A stretch of 64,000 nucleotides of DNA from Brucella pecoris (GTDB lineage: Bacteria > Pseudomonadota > Alphaproteobacteria > Rhizobiales > Rhizobiaceae). Below are positions 1-8,209 of the stretch, one piece after another. Each line of letters begins with the position of its first letter. Position 1 is the stretch's first letter. The stretch is from NCBI RefSeq assembly GCF_006376675.1, contig NZ_VEWK01000004.1, positions 310,001 through 374,000 of the forward strand, read 5' to 3'. The notes beneath the pieces are model-generated. The model was not told where the DNA came from. It did no database searches and saw only the letters and a program-made list of their open reading frames with translations. Made by a program: the position numbers and the translations under genes.

Positions 1-2
1 AC

Positions 3-1166
3 GTGAATATGTCTGAACCTGATCAAAGCCGCCCGGACCGTGTTTCGATCCGGCGGCTTAAGCTTGCCAATTTCCGCAACTATGCAGAATTGTCGCTGCC
101 GCTTGGTCCCGGCCATGTGGTGCTGACCGGTGAAAATGGTTCCGGCAAGACCAATCTGATCGAAGCACTTTCCTTTCTGTCGCCGGGGCGTGGTCTGCGC
201 CGCGCCGCTTATGACGATGTCGCACGCACCAACTCGTTCGACGGCTTTGCCATTCATGCGGCACTCGACTGCATGATCTATGGAGAGGCTGAAATCGGGA
301 CCGGTACGGCAGGCGGTGGCGAGGGCGGTCGCAAGGTTCGTATCAACGGTATTGCGGCCTCCGGCGATGATATGCTCGATTACGCGCGCATCCTCTGGGT
401 AGTGCCATCGATGGATGGACTTTTCACCGGAGGCGCTTCTGATCGCCGACGTTTTCTTGATCGCATGGTGCTTGCCATCGATACTGCCCACGGCAAGCGT
501 GTGCTCGATTATGAAAAAGCGATGCGCAGCCGAAACCGGTTGCTGAACGACGGCAATAATGACGACCAATGGCTTGATGCGATTGAAAGCCAGATGGCGG
601 AACTGGGCACGGCTATTGCCGCCGCCCGCGCTGAAGCCATGCGGCTGATCGCGGCCATGATCGAACGGCTGCCTGCCGAGGGGCCTTTTCCAAAAGCCGA
701 TTGCTTTCTGGAGGGGACACTGGAGCAGAGAATCAATGTCGAGGCGGCACTTGATCTCGAAGAAGATTTCCGCCGTACCCTGCGCGATGGCCGCACACGT
801 GACCGGGCGGCAGGCCGCACGCTCGATGGCCCGCATCGCACCGATCTGATTGTCCAGCATCGCCCCAAGGCCATGCCCGCCGCGCTCTGTTCCACGGGTG
901 AACAAAAGGCGTTGCTGATCGGTCTGGTGCTTGCCCATGCGCGACTGACGGCAGAGCTTTCCGGCATGGCTCCCATACTCCTGCTCGATGAGATCGCCGC
1001 GCATCTCGATACCGGTCGCCGCGCGGCATTATTCGGCATCCTTGATGAACTGGGCGGGCAGGCTTTCATGACTGGCACCGATCGCGCGCTTTTTGAAGCG
1101 CTTGAAGGGGAAGCACAATTCTTCAACGTCTCTTCCGGTCATCTCACCAGGCTATCTGACACATAA
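3..1166 (+). CDS. recF: DNA replication and repair protein RecF
   Basis: RecF is an SMC-like ATPase that binds gapped DNA and, with RecO and RecR, loads RecA at stalled forks. The Walker A motif GENGSGKT is at residues 43-50 and the Walker B stretch LLLDE is near residues 326-330, followed by the D-loop region AHLD. At 387 residues the length is normal. The GTG at position 3 is the first possible start; an ATG two codons later (position 9) is equally plausible, and the ribosome binding site lies outside the window. The recR gene is also present (20071). In this order recF usually follows dnaA and dnaN, which would lie just to the left, but that is not visible. Confidence 0.95.
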   Translation: MNMSEPDQSRPDRVSIRRLKLANFRNYAELSLPLGPGHVVLTGENGSGKTNLIEALSFLSPGRGLRRAAYDDVARTNSFDGFAIHAALDCMIYGEAEIGTGTAGGGEGGRKVRINGIAASGDDMLDYARILWVVPSMDGLFTGGASDRRRFLDRMVLAIDTAHGKRVLDYEKAMRSRNRLLNDGNNDDQWLDAIESQMAELGTAIAAARAEAMRLIAAMIERLPAEGPFPKADCFLEGTLEQRINVEAALDLEEDFRRTLRDGRTRDRAAGRTLDGPHRTDLIVQHRPKAMPAALCSTGEQKALLIGLVLAHARLTAELSGMAPILLLDEIAAHLDTGRRAALFGILDELGGQAFMTGTDRALFEALEGEAQFFNVSSGHLTRLSDT

Positions 1167-1245
1167 TCCTGATCCAAAAGCCGGTTCCATTTGGGGATCG
1201 TGCCGTGAGGCAAAATATCCGCTGACAGCGCCTTGGGAGAGGCAT

Positions 1246-2028
1246 ATGTTTAGAGGTATGAATGCACCATCCAGACCATTTTCGTCCGAAGAACTTGAAC
1301 GCTATGCGCGCCATATCGTGCTGCCGGAAATCGGCGGGCCAGGCCAGCAAAAGCTGAAGGCCGCCCGTGTGCTGATCGTCGGCGCAGGCGGTCTTGGCGC
1401 GCCTGTGCTGCAATATCTGGCGGCTGCGGGTGTCGGCACGCTCGGCATCGTCGATGACGATACGGTTTCGCTGTCGAACCTGCAGCGGCAGGTCATTCAT
1501 GATACGGCAAGCGTCGGCCAGCCAAAGGTGGAAAGCGCGCTTGCCACCATTGCCCGCATCAACCCGCATGTGATGGTCGAGGGGCACCAGCTTCGCCTCG
1601 ATGCCGACAACGTCGAAGCGTTGATCGGCAATTATGACGTTCTGGTGGATGGTTCGGACAATTTCGCAACGCGCTATACTCTGGCCGATGCTGCCGCGAA
1701 AGTTGGGCGCCCATTGGTGACTGGTGCGATGGGCCGTTTCGATGGGACGGTGACTGTCCTGATGCCCTATGCGATTGGTCCAGATGGCGCACAGAATCCG
1801 TCTTATCGCGATCTCTTTCCCGAAGCGCCGCCGCCTGGAACGGTGCCAACCTGTGCGGAAGCCGGTGTGCTTGGCGTCTTGCCAGGTGTGATCGGCAGCC
1901 TGCAGGCGATGGAAGTCATCAAGCTCATCACCGGCATCGGTGAACCGCTGGTTGGTCGTTTGCTGCTCTATAATGCGCTTAATGTCCGTTTTGAGACCAT
2001 TCGCTACAAGGCGCGCAAACCCAAATGA
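1246..2028 (+). CDS. moeB: MoeB/ThiF-family adenylyltransferase
   Basis: This E1-like enzyme would adenylate the C-terminus of a ubiquitin-like sulfur carrier such as MoaD or ThiS. The nucleotide-binding motif GAGGLG lies near residue 45, followed by an acidic loop and the SNLQRQ motif typical of MoeB. The conserved TCAEAGVLG segment is present. The two CxxC pairs that hold structural zinc in classical MoeB are absent: the first site reads NPSYRDLFP. The frame is open further upstream into recF, but ATG 1246 has a GGGAGAGG ribosome binding site and gives 260 residues, the usual length. Its stop overlaps the start of the next gene (ATGA). MoeB and ThiF cannot be separated on sequence alone. 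Confidence 0.88.
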   Translation: MFRGMNAPSRPFSSEELERYARHIVLPEIGGPGQQKLKAARVLIVGAGGLGAPVLQYLAAAGVGTLGIVDDDTVSLSNLQRQVIHDTASVGQPKVESALATIARINPHVMVEGHQLRLDADNVEALIGNYDVLVDGSDNFATRYTLADAAAKVGRPLVTGAMGRFDGTVTVLMPYAIGPDGAQNPSYRDLFPEAPPPGTVPTCAEAGVLGVLPGVIGSLQAMEVIKLITGIGEPLVGRLLLYNALNVRFETIRYKARKPK

Positions 2029-2525
2029 CAGCTCTGCGGGTTGAAGCGATTGGCGAGAATTTCCGGCAATGGGAGGAACTACTTCACCTCATCCGCGACA
2101 GCTTCGCCTATATGGACGGCGTGATCGATCCGCCTTCATCAGCAATTCTGTTGACGGTGGAAAATCTGAGGCAGAAGGCGCAGGAGGAAACCGGTTTTGC
2201 CGCATTCATTGGCAATGAACTGATAGGCTGTGTCTTCATACGGGAAAAGACCGACGGCTTTTATCTCGGCAAGCTTGCCGTCGTACCCGCCTTTGAAGGA
2301 AGAGGTATCGGGCGGTTGCTGATACAAAAGGCGGAAGATGTTGCGATTGCAAAAGGCAAGCCATCGATTGAGTTGCAGGTGCGCATCGAGCTTACGCGCA
2401 ACAGGGCGGTATTTGAAAAACTCGGTTACAGCAAGATCGCCGAGACCGCGCATCCGGGCTATAGTCGCCCCACATCCATAACCATGCGCAAGGAGATCAC
2501 GCGTGGCACTGACATTAACCCATGA
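2025..2525 (+). CDS. GNAT family N-acetyltransferase
   Basis: This 166-residue protein is a single GNAT domain that would transfer an acetyl group from acetyl-CoA to an unknown amine. The acetyl-CoA pyrophosphate loop is visible as FEGRGIG within KLAVVPAFEGRGIGRLL, near residues 84-101, followed by the helix and the NRAVFEKLGY segment typical of motif B. The start overlaps the moeB stop by four bases and its end overlaps the next gene by 23 bases, so translation is probably coupled through the whole run. The substrate cannot be inferred. Its position directly before the aconitase X genes may or may not be functional. Confidence 0.85.
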   Translation: MTALRVEAIGENFRQWEELLHLIRDSFAYMDGVIDPPSSAILLTVENLRQKAQEETGFAAFIGNELIGCVFIREKTDGFYLGKLAVVPAFEGRGIGRLLIQKAEDVAIAKGKPSIELQVRIELTRNRAVFEKLGYSKIAETAHPGYSRPTSITMRKEITRGTDINP

Positions 2526-3762
2526 AGAGCGGTCTATAGCCGCCGGGGAACGAGGAGAAGGCGCCGCGATGGCCATGCGCATCGTGGCCGATACGGCGAG
2601 ATTGATGGGCGCGCCGCGTCTCATTCCGATTGCATCCGCGCATATTGATGGTGCGCTTTATCACGGCGACAGTGGAACGCTTTTTGCTGAAAAGCTGGTC
2701 GAGGGTGGTGCAACGGTCAAGGTGCGTTCGACGCTCAATGTCGGTTCCATCGATCTGACGGGCTGCTCGCGCAATCTTTTGCCGGCTCACGAGGCCGACA
2801 TGGCCAAGCGCATGATGCGCGCTTATATCAAACTCGCCTGTGAGCCGACCTGGACCTGTGCGCCCTATCAGGCCGGGCACAGGCCTGCAAAGGGCACCGA
2901 TGTCGCCTGGGGCGAATCCAATGCGGTCGTGTTCTGTAATTCGGTTCTCGGTGCGCGGACCAACCGCTATGGCGACTTTCTCGATATCGCCTGCGCCATT
3001 GCAGGCTGCGCGCCCGATTACGGCCTTCATCGCAACGAAAACCGTCGCGCTACGGTGGTGATCGATATTTCGGCACTCGATCCGGCGTTCCTGTCTTCGG
3101 AGGTTGCCTGGCCTATTCTCGGCAATCTGTTTGGTCGCAGCGTGGGCACGAATATCGGTGTCGTTGCGGGTAGTCCTGTTCATCCCGCTGAGGACGATCT
3201 GAAGGCTTTCGGCGCGGCATCCGCATCGGTTGGCGCTGTCGGTCTGTTTCACGTCGCAGGCGTGACGCCGGAAGCTCCCGACCTCGAAACGGCCTTGCAG
3301 CATCAGAAGCCGGAAGGTGTCATCCGCGTCACGCGAGGCATGATCGAGGCGACGCGCAAGCGGCTTTCGACGGTCGAGCGGGTGGATCATATCGACGCTG
3401 TTGCCATTGGCAGTCCGCATCTTTCGATAATGGAATTCGACCGTCTGGAGCGCGCGATAGCGGAACGCAAGCTGGCAGTGCCGCTTTATGCTTGTACGGG
3501 CCGTCATGCGCTGGTCGAACTGGAGAAAGACGGACGCAGGCAGGCGCTTGAAAAAGCAGGCGTCGTCATTGTTGCCGATACATGCGTGGTCGTAACGCCT
3601 ATTTTGCCGCTCAAGGATGATGCGGTTCTGATGACCAATTCCGGCAAGTTCGCCCATTATGCACCCGGCAATACCGGCTATGGCGTGCTTTACGGTTCGC
3701 TGGAAGAATGCGTGGAAAGTGCTGTCGCTGGCAGACCGGTTTTCGGGAGGCAGGCAGCATGA
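2503..3762 (+). CDS. Aconitase X large (catalytic) subunit, cis-3-hydroxy-L-proline dehydratase type
   Basis: The protein belongs to the aconitase X catalytic family (formerly DUF521). Characterised bacterial two-subunit members dehydrate cis-3-hydroxy-L-proline and archaeal members dehydrate mevalonate 5-phosphate. Family signatures include SAHIDGALYHGD near residue 45, LACEPTWTCAPYQ near 111, ESNAVVFCNSVLGARTNR near 137 and conserved Cys residues in CAIAGCAPDYG that could ligand an Fe-S cluster. The GTG start is preceded by AAGGAGA six bases upstream, inside the end of the GNAT gene. At 419 residues it is normal for the separate large subunit. The partner swivel subunit follows with an ATGA overlap. 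No other hydroxyproline catabolic gene is near, so the substrate is an inference from the family. Confidence 0.82.
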   Translation: MALTLTHEERSIAAGERGEGAAMAMRIVADTARLMGAPRLIPIASAHIDGALYHGDSGTLFAEKLVEGGATVKVRSTLNVGSIDLTGCSRNLLPAHEADMAKRMMRAYIKLACEPTWTCAPYQAGHRPAKGTDVAWGESNAVVFCNSVLGARTNRYGDFLDIACAIAGCAPDYGLHRNENRRATVVIDISALDPAFLSSEVAWPILGNLFGRSVGTNIGVVAGSPVHPAEDDLKAFGAASASVGAVGLFHVAGVTPEAPDLETALQHQKPEGVIRVTRGMIEATRKRLSTVERVDHIDAVAIGSPHLSIMEFDRLERAIAERKLAVPLYACTGRHALVELEKDGRRQALEKAGVVIVADTCVVVTPILPLKDDAVLMTNSGKFAHYAPGNTGYGVLYGSLEECVESAVAGRPVFGRQAA

Positions 3763-4175
3763 GCATTGGGAAAAGTTCCGTACTCGTTGCAGGCAGGGGC
3801 GCAAATGCGGACGCGCTGGTTCTTTCCGCTCCAATCAGCTTCTGGGGTGGTGTCGATCCAAAGAGCGGGCGCATTGCCGATGTGCGTCACCCGGAGCATG
3901 GATTGAGCATTGCCGGGCGTGTGCTGTGCCTGCCCGGAACCATCGGGTCGTCATCAGCCGCTGCCGTGCTTCTAGAGCTGGTCCACAGCGGTCATGCCCC
4001 TGCAGCCATTGTCTTGCATGAGCCGGATGCGATCCTGCTCCTTGGTCTCATCGTGGCCCGTGAAATGGGGCATGACGTGCCTATCGCCGTTGAACTCGAC
4101 CGTGAAGTGCAAAAGCAACTCGCCGGCCATCGGGTGATGGTCGGCGAGGATGGAGCGATTGGGATCACTGCTTAG
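3759..4175 (+). CDS. Aconitase X swivel subunit (DUF126)
   Basis: This 138-residue protein is the small swivel domain that pairs with the aconitase X large subunit to complete the active site. The typical core is visible: SAPISFWGGVDP near residue 25, then a GIAGRVL-like strand, and the PGTIGSSSAAAVLLEL loop near residues 61-76 whose serines are implicated in catalysis in the family. The frame is open upstream, but ATG 3759 overlaps the preceding TGA and has GGGAGG eight bases before it. The TAG stop at 4173-4175 is also the first three bases of a palindromic repeat (4173-4279). Confidence 0.82.
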   Translation: MSIGKSSVLVAGRGANADALVLSAPISFWGGVDPKSGRIADVRHPEHGLSIAGRVLCLPGTIGSSSAAAVLLELVHSGHAPAAIVLHEPDAILLLGLIVAREMGHDVPIAVELDREVQKQLAGHRVMVGEDGAIGITA

Positions 4176-4279
4176 AGCATGTCTCCCGAAAGTGGAAACC
4201 GGTTTCGGGAGAAAGACATGCGTAAAAACAAACAGATAGAGCATTTCCAATGATTCAATCGAAACAGGAAATGCTCTAG
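4173..4279. repeat. Full-length palindromic intergenic repeat, copy 1
   Basis: The 107-bp element has two inverted modules. The first begins TAGAGCATGTCTCCCG and closes with CGGGAGAAAGACATGCG; an A-rich linker of the form GTAAAAACAAACAGA follows; the second runs from TAGAGCATTTCC to GGAAATGCTCTAG. The same design is seen at 60029-60134 and, inverted, at 31014-31119, with half copies elsewhere. Size and shape resemble the Bru-RS palindromes of Brucella, but identity with them is inference. Confidence 0.8.
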
Positions 4280-4346
4280 AGAGCGAAGGTTTCTGACCAA
4301 ATCGATTGATGTTCTCGACCCCGCCTTGTGCCCTCACCACGCTTCC

Positions 4347-4454
4347 CCCCTCATCCTGAGCCTGTCGAAGGACGAGGGTAGGCGTTGTGCGTTTTCCCTC
4401 GTCCTTCGAGACGCCTCCTTTCGACAAGCTCAGGAGGGCTCCTCAGGATGAGGG
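4347..4454. repeat. Inverted repeat with CCTCATCCTGAG ends
   Basis: Long imperfect inverted repeat. The outer arms are CCCCTCATCCTGAG at 4347-4360 and CTCAGGATGAGG at 4443-4454; inner complementary segments include TCGAAGGACGAGGG and CCCTCGTCCTTCGA. Similar extragenic palindromes are widespread in alphaproteobacteria. It lies 23 bases beyond the end of the minus-strand reductase gene and could fold into a strong hairpin in that transcript. Confidence 0.7.
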
Positions 4455-4476
4455 AAAAGAGGCTGCATGCGCGGCT

Positions 4477-5436
4477 CTAATATTGTGTGTTGCGGTCGAC
4501 GATGTGTTCCAGCGTCCCGTCGCGCTCAAAAGCTTCGATCTGGCGGATAATCTGCGGCACAAGGGCGGTCGCGGATGAGCTTGCCGCTGCATGGGGGGTG
4601 ATGGTCACCCGCGGATGATCCCAGAGGGGACTGTTGGTCGGTAGCGGTTCCTGCGTGAACACGTCGAGCGAAGCTGCCGAAAGAAGCCCGCGATCAAGCG
4701 CGGCCAGAATATCCGCTTCGTTCTGCAGACCGCCGCGTCCGGCATTGATCAGCACCGGCGCACCGAGCGGTCCGTCGCTCTTCAGTTGCGCGAACATCGA
4801 CATGGAGAGGATGCCCTTTGTGTCGGGCGTCAGCGGCAGCAGGCAGACGAATATGTCGGCCGTCTTGAGGAATTTCCCGAAGCCGTCCTTGCCATGATAG
4901 GTCTGCACGCCCTCAATCTCCTGCGGGCGACGGCTCCAGCCGGTTATGTTGAAGCCGAGCACCTTCAGCTTTTCCGCTGCATCGCGGCCCAGCACGCCGA
5001 GGCCCATAATGCCGACCGTCACCTCATGTGCGGCAGGCTGGCGGCGGTCTTCATGCCAGACATGATTCTGCTGCTGCTTGCGATAGCGCTGCCCGAGGCG
5101 GTGATGGTCCAGCACCTGCCAGACGACATATTCCGTCATGCGCATGGTGAGATCGTCGGAGATGATGCGCACCAGTGGCACATCGGGAATCCGGTCATCG
5201 CGGAAGACATGATCGACGCCTGCGCCCAGCGAGAAGATAACCTTCAGATTGGGCAGGTTCTCAAGCGAACCCGGCTTCTGCTTCCATACGAGCGCATATT
5301 TGACGGAGGGGTCGTTTTCCGTGCGATCCGTCACCACCGGACGATCCGGCGCGTGATCCCGAAACGTCTTCAGCCAGATTTCCGGATCCCAGTCGGTGAT
5401 CGCCAGAAGGATATTGCCTTTATCGTTGTTCGTCAT
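4477..5436 (-). CDS. ghrA: Glyoxylate/hydroxypyruvate reductase A-like D-2-hydroxyacid dehydrogenase
   Basis: This 319-residue NAD(P)H-dependent enzyme would reduce glyoxylate or hydroxypyruvate to glycolate or glycerate. The dinucleotide-binding motif GLGVLG is at residues 145-150. The catalytic triad of the family is present: Arg234 in NAGRGG, Glu263 in DVFTQEPLP and His282 in TPHAAASS. TEYVVWQVLDHHR near residue 101 is typical of the GhrA branch. Its ATG overlaps the TGA of yejF by four bases, so it is the last gene of the peptide transporter operon. A long inverted repeat lies just beyond its stop. The physiological substrate cannot be told from sequence. Confidence 0.85.
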   Translation of the reverse strand: MTNNDKGNILLAITDWDPEIWLKTFRDHAPDRPVVTDRTENDPSVKYALVWKQKPGSLENLPNLKVIFSLGAGVDHVFRDDRIPDVPLVRIISDDLTMRMTEYVVWQVLDHHRLGQRYRKQQQNHVWHEDRRQPAAHEVTVGIMGLGVLGRDAAEKLKVLGFNITGWSRRPQEIEGVQTYHGKDGFGKFLKTADIFVCLLPLTPDTKGILSMSMFAQLKSDGPLGAPVLINAGRGGLQNEADILAALDRGLLSAASLDVFTQEPLPTNSPLWDHPRVTITPHAAASSSATALVPQIIRQIEAFERDGTLEHIVDRNTQY

Positions 5437-7073
5437 TGTTGTACTCCTCCCTCGGTCGCTTCCATATGGAAAGCAGCCGCCATCAACGCCTTGGTATAGT
5501 CGGTCTGCGGATGGGCGAAGACATCCTTCGCCGCACCATATTCGACCGCCTTGCCGTTGCGCATCACCAGCACATCATTGGCCAGTGCCCGCACCACTTT
5601 CAGATCGTGGCTTATGAAAAGATAGGCGAGATCATGCTTCTTCTGCAATGCGCGTAATAGATCGACTACTTGCGCCTGCACGCTCATGTCGAGCGCGGAG
5701 GTCGGTTCGTCCAGCATGACGAATTTCGGGTTCAGCACCATGGCGCGTGCAATGGCTATGCGCTGGCGCTGGCCGCCGGAAAATTCGTGCGGATAGCGGA
5801 AGCGGGTTTCCGGATCGAGATTGACCTCGTTGAGCGCGGCAACGACGCGCGCATCGCGATCGTCTGCCGACAGTTTCGGCTCATGCACCAGCAGCCCTTC
5901 GGCGATGATGTCCGCGATGGTCATGCGGGGCGAGAGCGAGCCGAACGGGTCCTGAAACACGATCTGCATCTCACGTCGAAGCGGGCGCATGTCTTTGAAG
6001 CTGAACTTGGCGATGTCGCGCCCGTCGAACCGGATCTCGCCTTTGGATGAAATCATGCGCGAAAGTGCCAGGCCAAGCGTCGTCTTGCCGGAACCCGATT
6101 CGCCGACGACGCCGAGCGTCTGCCCGGCGCGTAAGTTTACGTCAATGCCGTCCACCGCCTTCACATGGTCGACGGTTTTCCGCATGAACCCCTTCTTGAT
6201 CGGGAACCAGACGCGAATGTCCTTGCCTTCCATCACCGTTTTTGCTGCCGGATCGGCTGCGGGCGGTTCGCCCTTCGGTTCGGCTGCAAGCAGGTGCTTG
6301 GTGTAAGGATGCTGCGGGTTTTCGAAAATCTCTTTGGTCGGGCCAGCCTCGACGATCTTGCCCTTGCTCATCACGCAGACCTTGTCGGCTATCTTGCGCA
6401 CAATGCCGAGATCATGGGTGATGAAGAGCATCGACATGCCCTGCGCGGCTTTCAACTCGGCGAGCAGCTTCAGGATTTGCGCCTGCACGGTGACGTCTAG
6501 CGCTGTGGTCGGCTCGTCGGCAATCAGCAGTTTTGGTTTGTTGGCAAGCGCCATGGCGATCATGACGCGCTGGCGCTGTCCACCGGAAAGCTGGTGGGGG
6601 AAAGCTGACAGGCGCTTTTCCGGGTCGCGAATGCCGACTTCATTCAGAAGTTCCAGCGTTCGTGTCCGCGCTGCCTCAACGCCCATCCCCTGATGCATTT
6701 TCAGGATTTCGCCGATCTGCCGCTCCACACTGTGCAGCGGATTGAGCGATGTCATGGGCTCCTGAAAGATCATCGTGATGTCGTTGCCGCGCACACGGCG
6801 CAGCTCCGGTTCCGAGGCCTTCATCAAATCCTTGCCGTTGAAAAGAACTTCCCCGGAAGGATGGCTGGCAGACGGATAGGGCAGCAGCTTCAGTATAGAG
6901 AGTGCCGAAACCGATTTACCCGATCCCGATTCGCCGACAAGCGCCACCGTTTCACCTTCAGCAATGTCGAAGGAAACGCGATCGACCGAGATGCGTTCCT
7001 CACCATTCTGGCGGAATGCGACGGACAGATCGCGGACGGACAGCAGAGCTTCATTCATCGAGCCGCTACTCAT
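5433..7073 (-). CDS. yejF: Peptide ABC transporter ATP-binding protein YejF (fused double ATPase)
   Basis: This 546-residue protein carries two complete ABC ATPase domains in one chain and powers the YejBE permease in the inner membrane. Domain 1 has Walker A GESGSGKS at residues 47-54, signature LSGGQ at 162-166 and Walker B LLIADEP at 182-188. Domain 2 has Walker A GESGSGKT at 324-331, then FSGGQRQR and FVMLDEPTSALD. The HPYTKHLL oligopeptide-transport segment follows each half in form. It overlaps yejE by four bases (ATGA). An ATG five codons later is a possible alternative start. Confidence 0.94.
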   Translation of the reverse strand: MSSGSMNEALLSVRDLSVAFRQNGEERISVDRVSFDIAEGETVALVGESGSGKSVSALSILKLLPYPSASHPSGEVLFNGKDLMKASEPELRRVRGNDITMIFQEPMTSLNPLHSVERQIGEILKMHQGMGVEAARTRTLELLNEVGIRDPEKRLSAFPHQLSGGQRQRVMIAMALANKPKLLIADEPTTALDVTVQAQILKLLAELKAAQGMSMLFITHDLGIVRKIADKVCVMSKGKIVEAGPTKEIFENPQHPYTKHLLAAEPKGEPPAADPAAKTVMEGKDIRVWFPIKKGFMRKTVDHVKAVDGIDVNLRAGQTLGVVGESGSGKTTLGLALSRMISSKGEIRFDGRDIAKFSFKDMRPLRREMQIVFQDPFGSLSPRMTIADIIAEGLLVHEPKLSADDRDARVVAALNEVNLDPETRFRYPHEFSGGQRQRIAIARAMVLNPKFVMLDEPTSALDMSVQAQVVDLLRALQKKHDLAYLFISHDLKVVRALANDVLVMRNGKAVEYGAAKDVFAHPQTDYTKALMAAAFHMEATEGGVQQ

Positions 7074-8209
7074 TGAAATGCCTTTCGCGGATCGAAGGCG
7101 TCGCGTGTTGCCTCACCGATGAAGATCAGAAGCGACAGCATCAGCGAGATGACCACGAAGCCGGTAATGCCGAGCCACGGTGCCTGCAGGTTGTTCTTGC
7201 CCTGGGCGAGAAGTTCGCCAAGCGAAGCCGAGCCGGGCGGCAGGCCGAAACCGAGGAAGTCGAGCGAGGTGAGCGTGGTGATAGAGCCGTTCAGGATGAA
7301 GGGCAGGAAAGTCAGCGTCGCGACCATGGCATTGGGCAACAGATGCCGCCACATAATCGTGCCGTTCTTCACGCCGAGCGCGCGCGCCGCATTCACATAT
7401 TCGAAGTTTCGGGCGCGCAGGAATTCAGCGCGGACGACGCCGACGAACGCCACCCATGAGAACAAAAGCATGATGCCCAGAAGCACCCAGAAGCCCGGCG
7501 GTAATATCGCCGCGATGATCAGCAACAGGTAGAGAACCGGGATCGAGGACCAGATTTCGATGACGCGCTGGAAGATCAGATCGACCCAGCCGCCGAAATA
7601 GCCCTGAACCGCTCCTGCCGTCACGCCGATGATGGCCGAGAAGAAGGTGAGGATCAGGCCGAACAGTACCGAAATGCGGAAGCCGTAGAGTGCACGTGCA
7701 AAGACATCGCGTGCCTGATCGTCGGTGCCGAGCAGATTGAAATTGCCGAAGCGGCAATTGGAATCGCTCACGCCCTGCGGATAACGCTGGCAACGTTCCT
7801 CCGCCGAATAAAGCCAGAACGGTTTTGATGGTGCTGCTTCCGGTATCTCGTTGTTGACCGTGTTGTAGGAATAGCGGACCGGTGGCCAGATGGCCCAGCC
7901 ATTATTGGCGATCTCTTCCTGTATCACCGGGTCGCGATAATCGGTGACGGCATAAAAACCGCCGAATTTCTCTTCCGGGTAATCGACAAAAACCGGCATC
8001 AGCAACTCGCCCTTGTAGGAAACGAGTATGGGCCGGTCATTTGCGATGAATTCGGCGCAAAGTGCCGCGACGAGCAGAAACAGGAAAATCCACAGCGACC
8101 AGTAACCGCGCTTGTTGGCCTTGAAGTTCTGCCAGCGGCGCTTGTTGAGCGGCGACAGAAACGGACGTTTTACGGGCTTTATGGCGGGGGCGAGGGTGGT
8201 GTCGGTCAT
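7070..8209 (-). CDS. yejE: Peptide ABC transporter permease YejE
   Basis: Inner-membrane permease of the OppC/DppC type, 379 residues. It begins MTDTTLAPAIKP, has a basic N-terminal stretch and then a membrane segment around GYWSLWIFLFLLVAALCAEF. The C-terminal half has the binding-protein-dependent transport domain, with the EAA-type loop near RALGVKNGTIMWRHLLPNA. The frame is open well upstream on this strand, but ATG 8209 overlaps the yejB stop in a TGATG arrangement and gives the correct N-terminus. It pairs with YejB to form the channel energised by YejF. Confidence 0.93.
   Translation of the reverse strand: MTDTTLAPAIKPVKRPFLSPLNKRRWQNFKANKRGYWSLWIFLFLLVAALCAEFIANDRPILVSYKGELLMPVFVDYPEEKFGGFYAVTDYRDPVIQEEIANNGWAIWPPVRYSYNTVNNEIPEAAPSKPFWLYSAEERCQRYPQGVSDSNCRFGNFNLLGTDDQARDVFARALYGFRISVLFGLILTFFSAIIGVTAGAVQGYFGGWVDLIFQRVIEIWSSIPVLYLLLIIAAILPPGFWVLLGIMLLFSWVAFVGVVRAEFLRARNFEYVNAARALGVKNGTIMWRHLLPNAMVATLTFLPFILNGSITTLTSLDFLGFGLPPGSASLGELLAQGKNNLQAPWLGITGFVVISLMLSLLIFIGEATRDAFDPRKAFQ

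Noticed and set aside
1093..1245. Upstream extension of moeB into recF
   Set aside because: No ribosome binding site and no homology in the extra 51 residues; ATG 1246 has a strong site.
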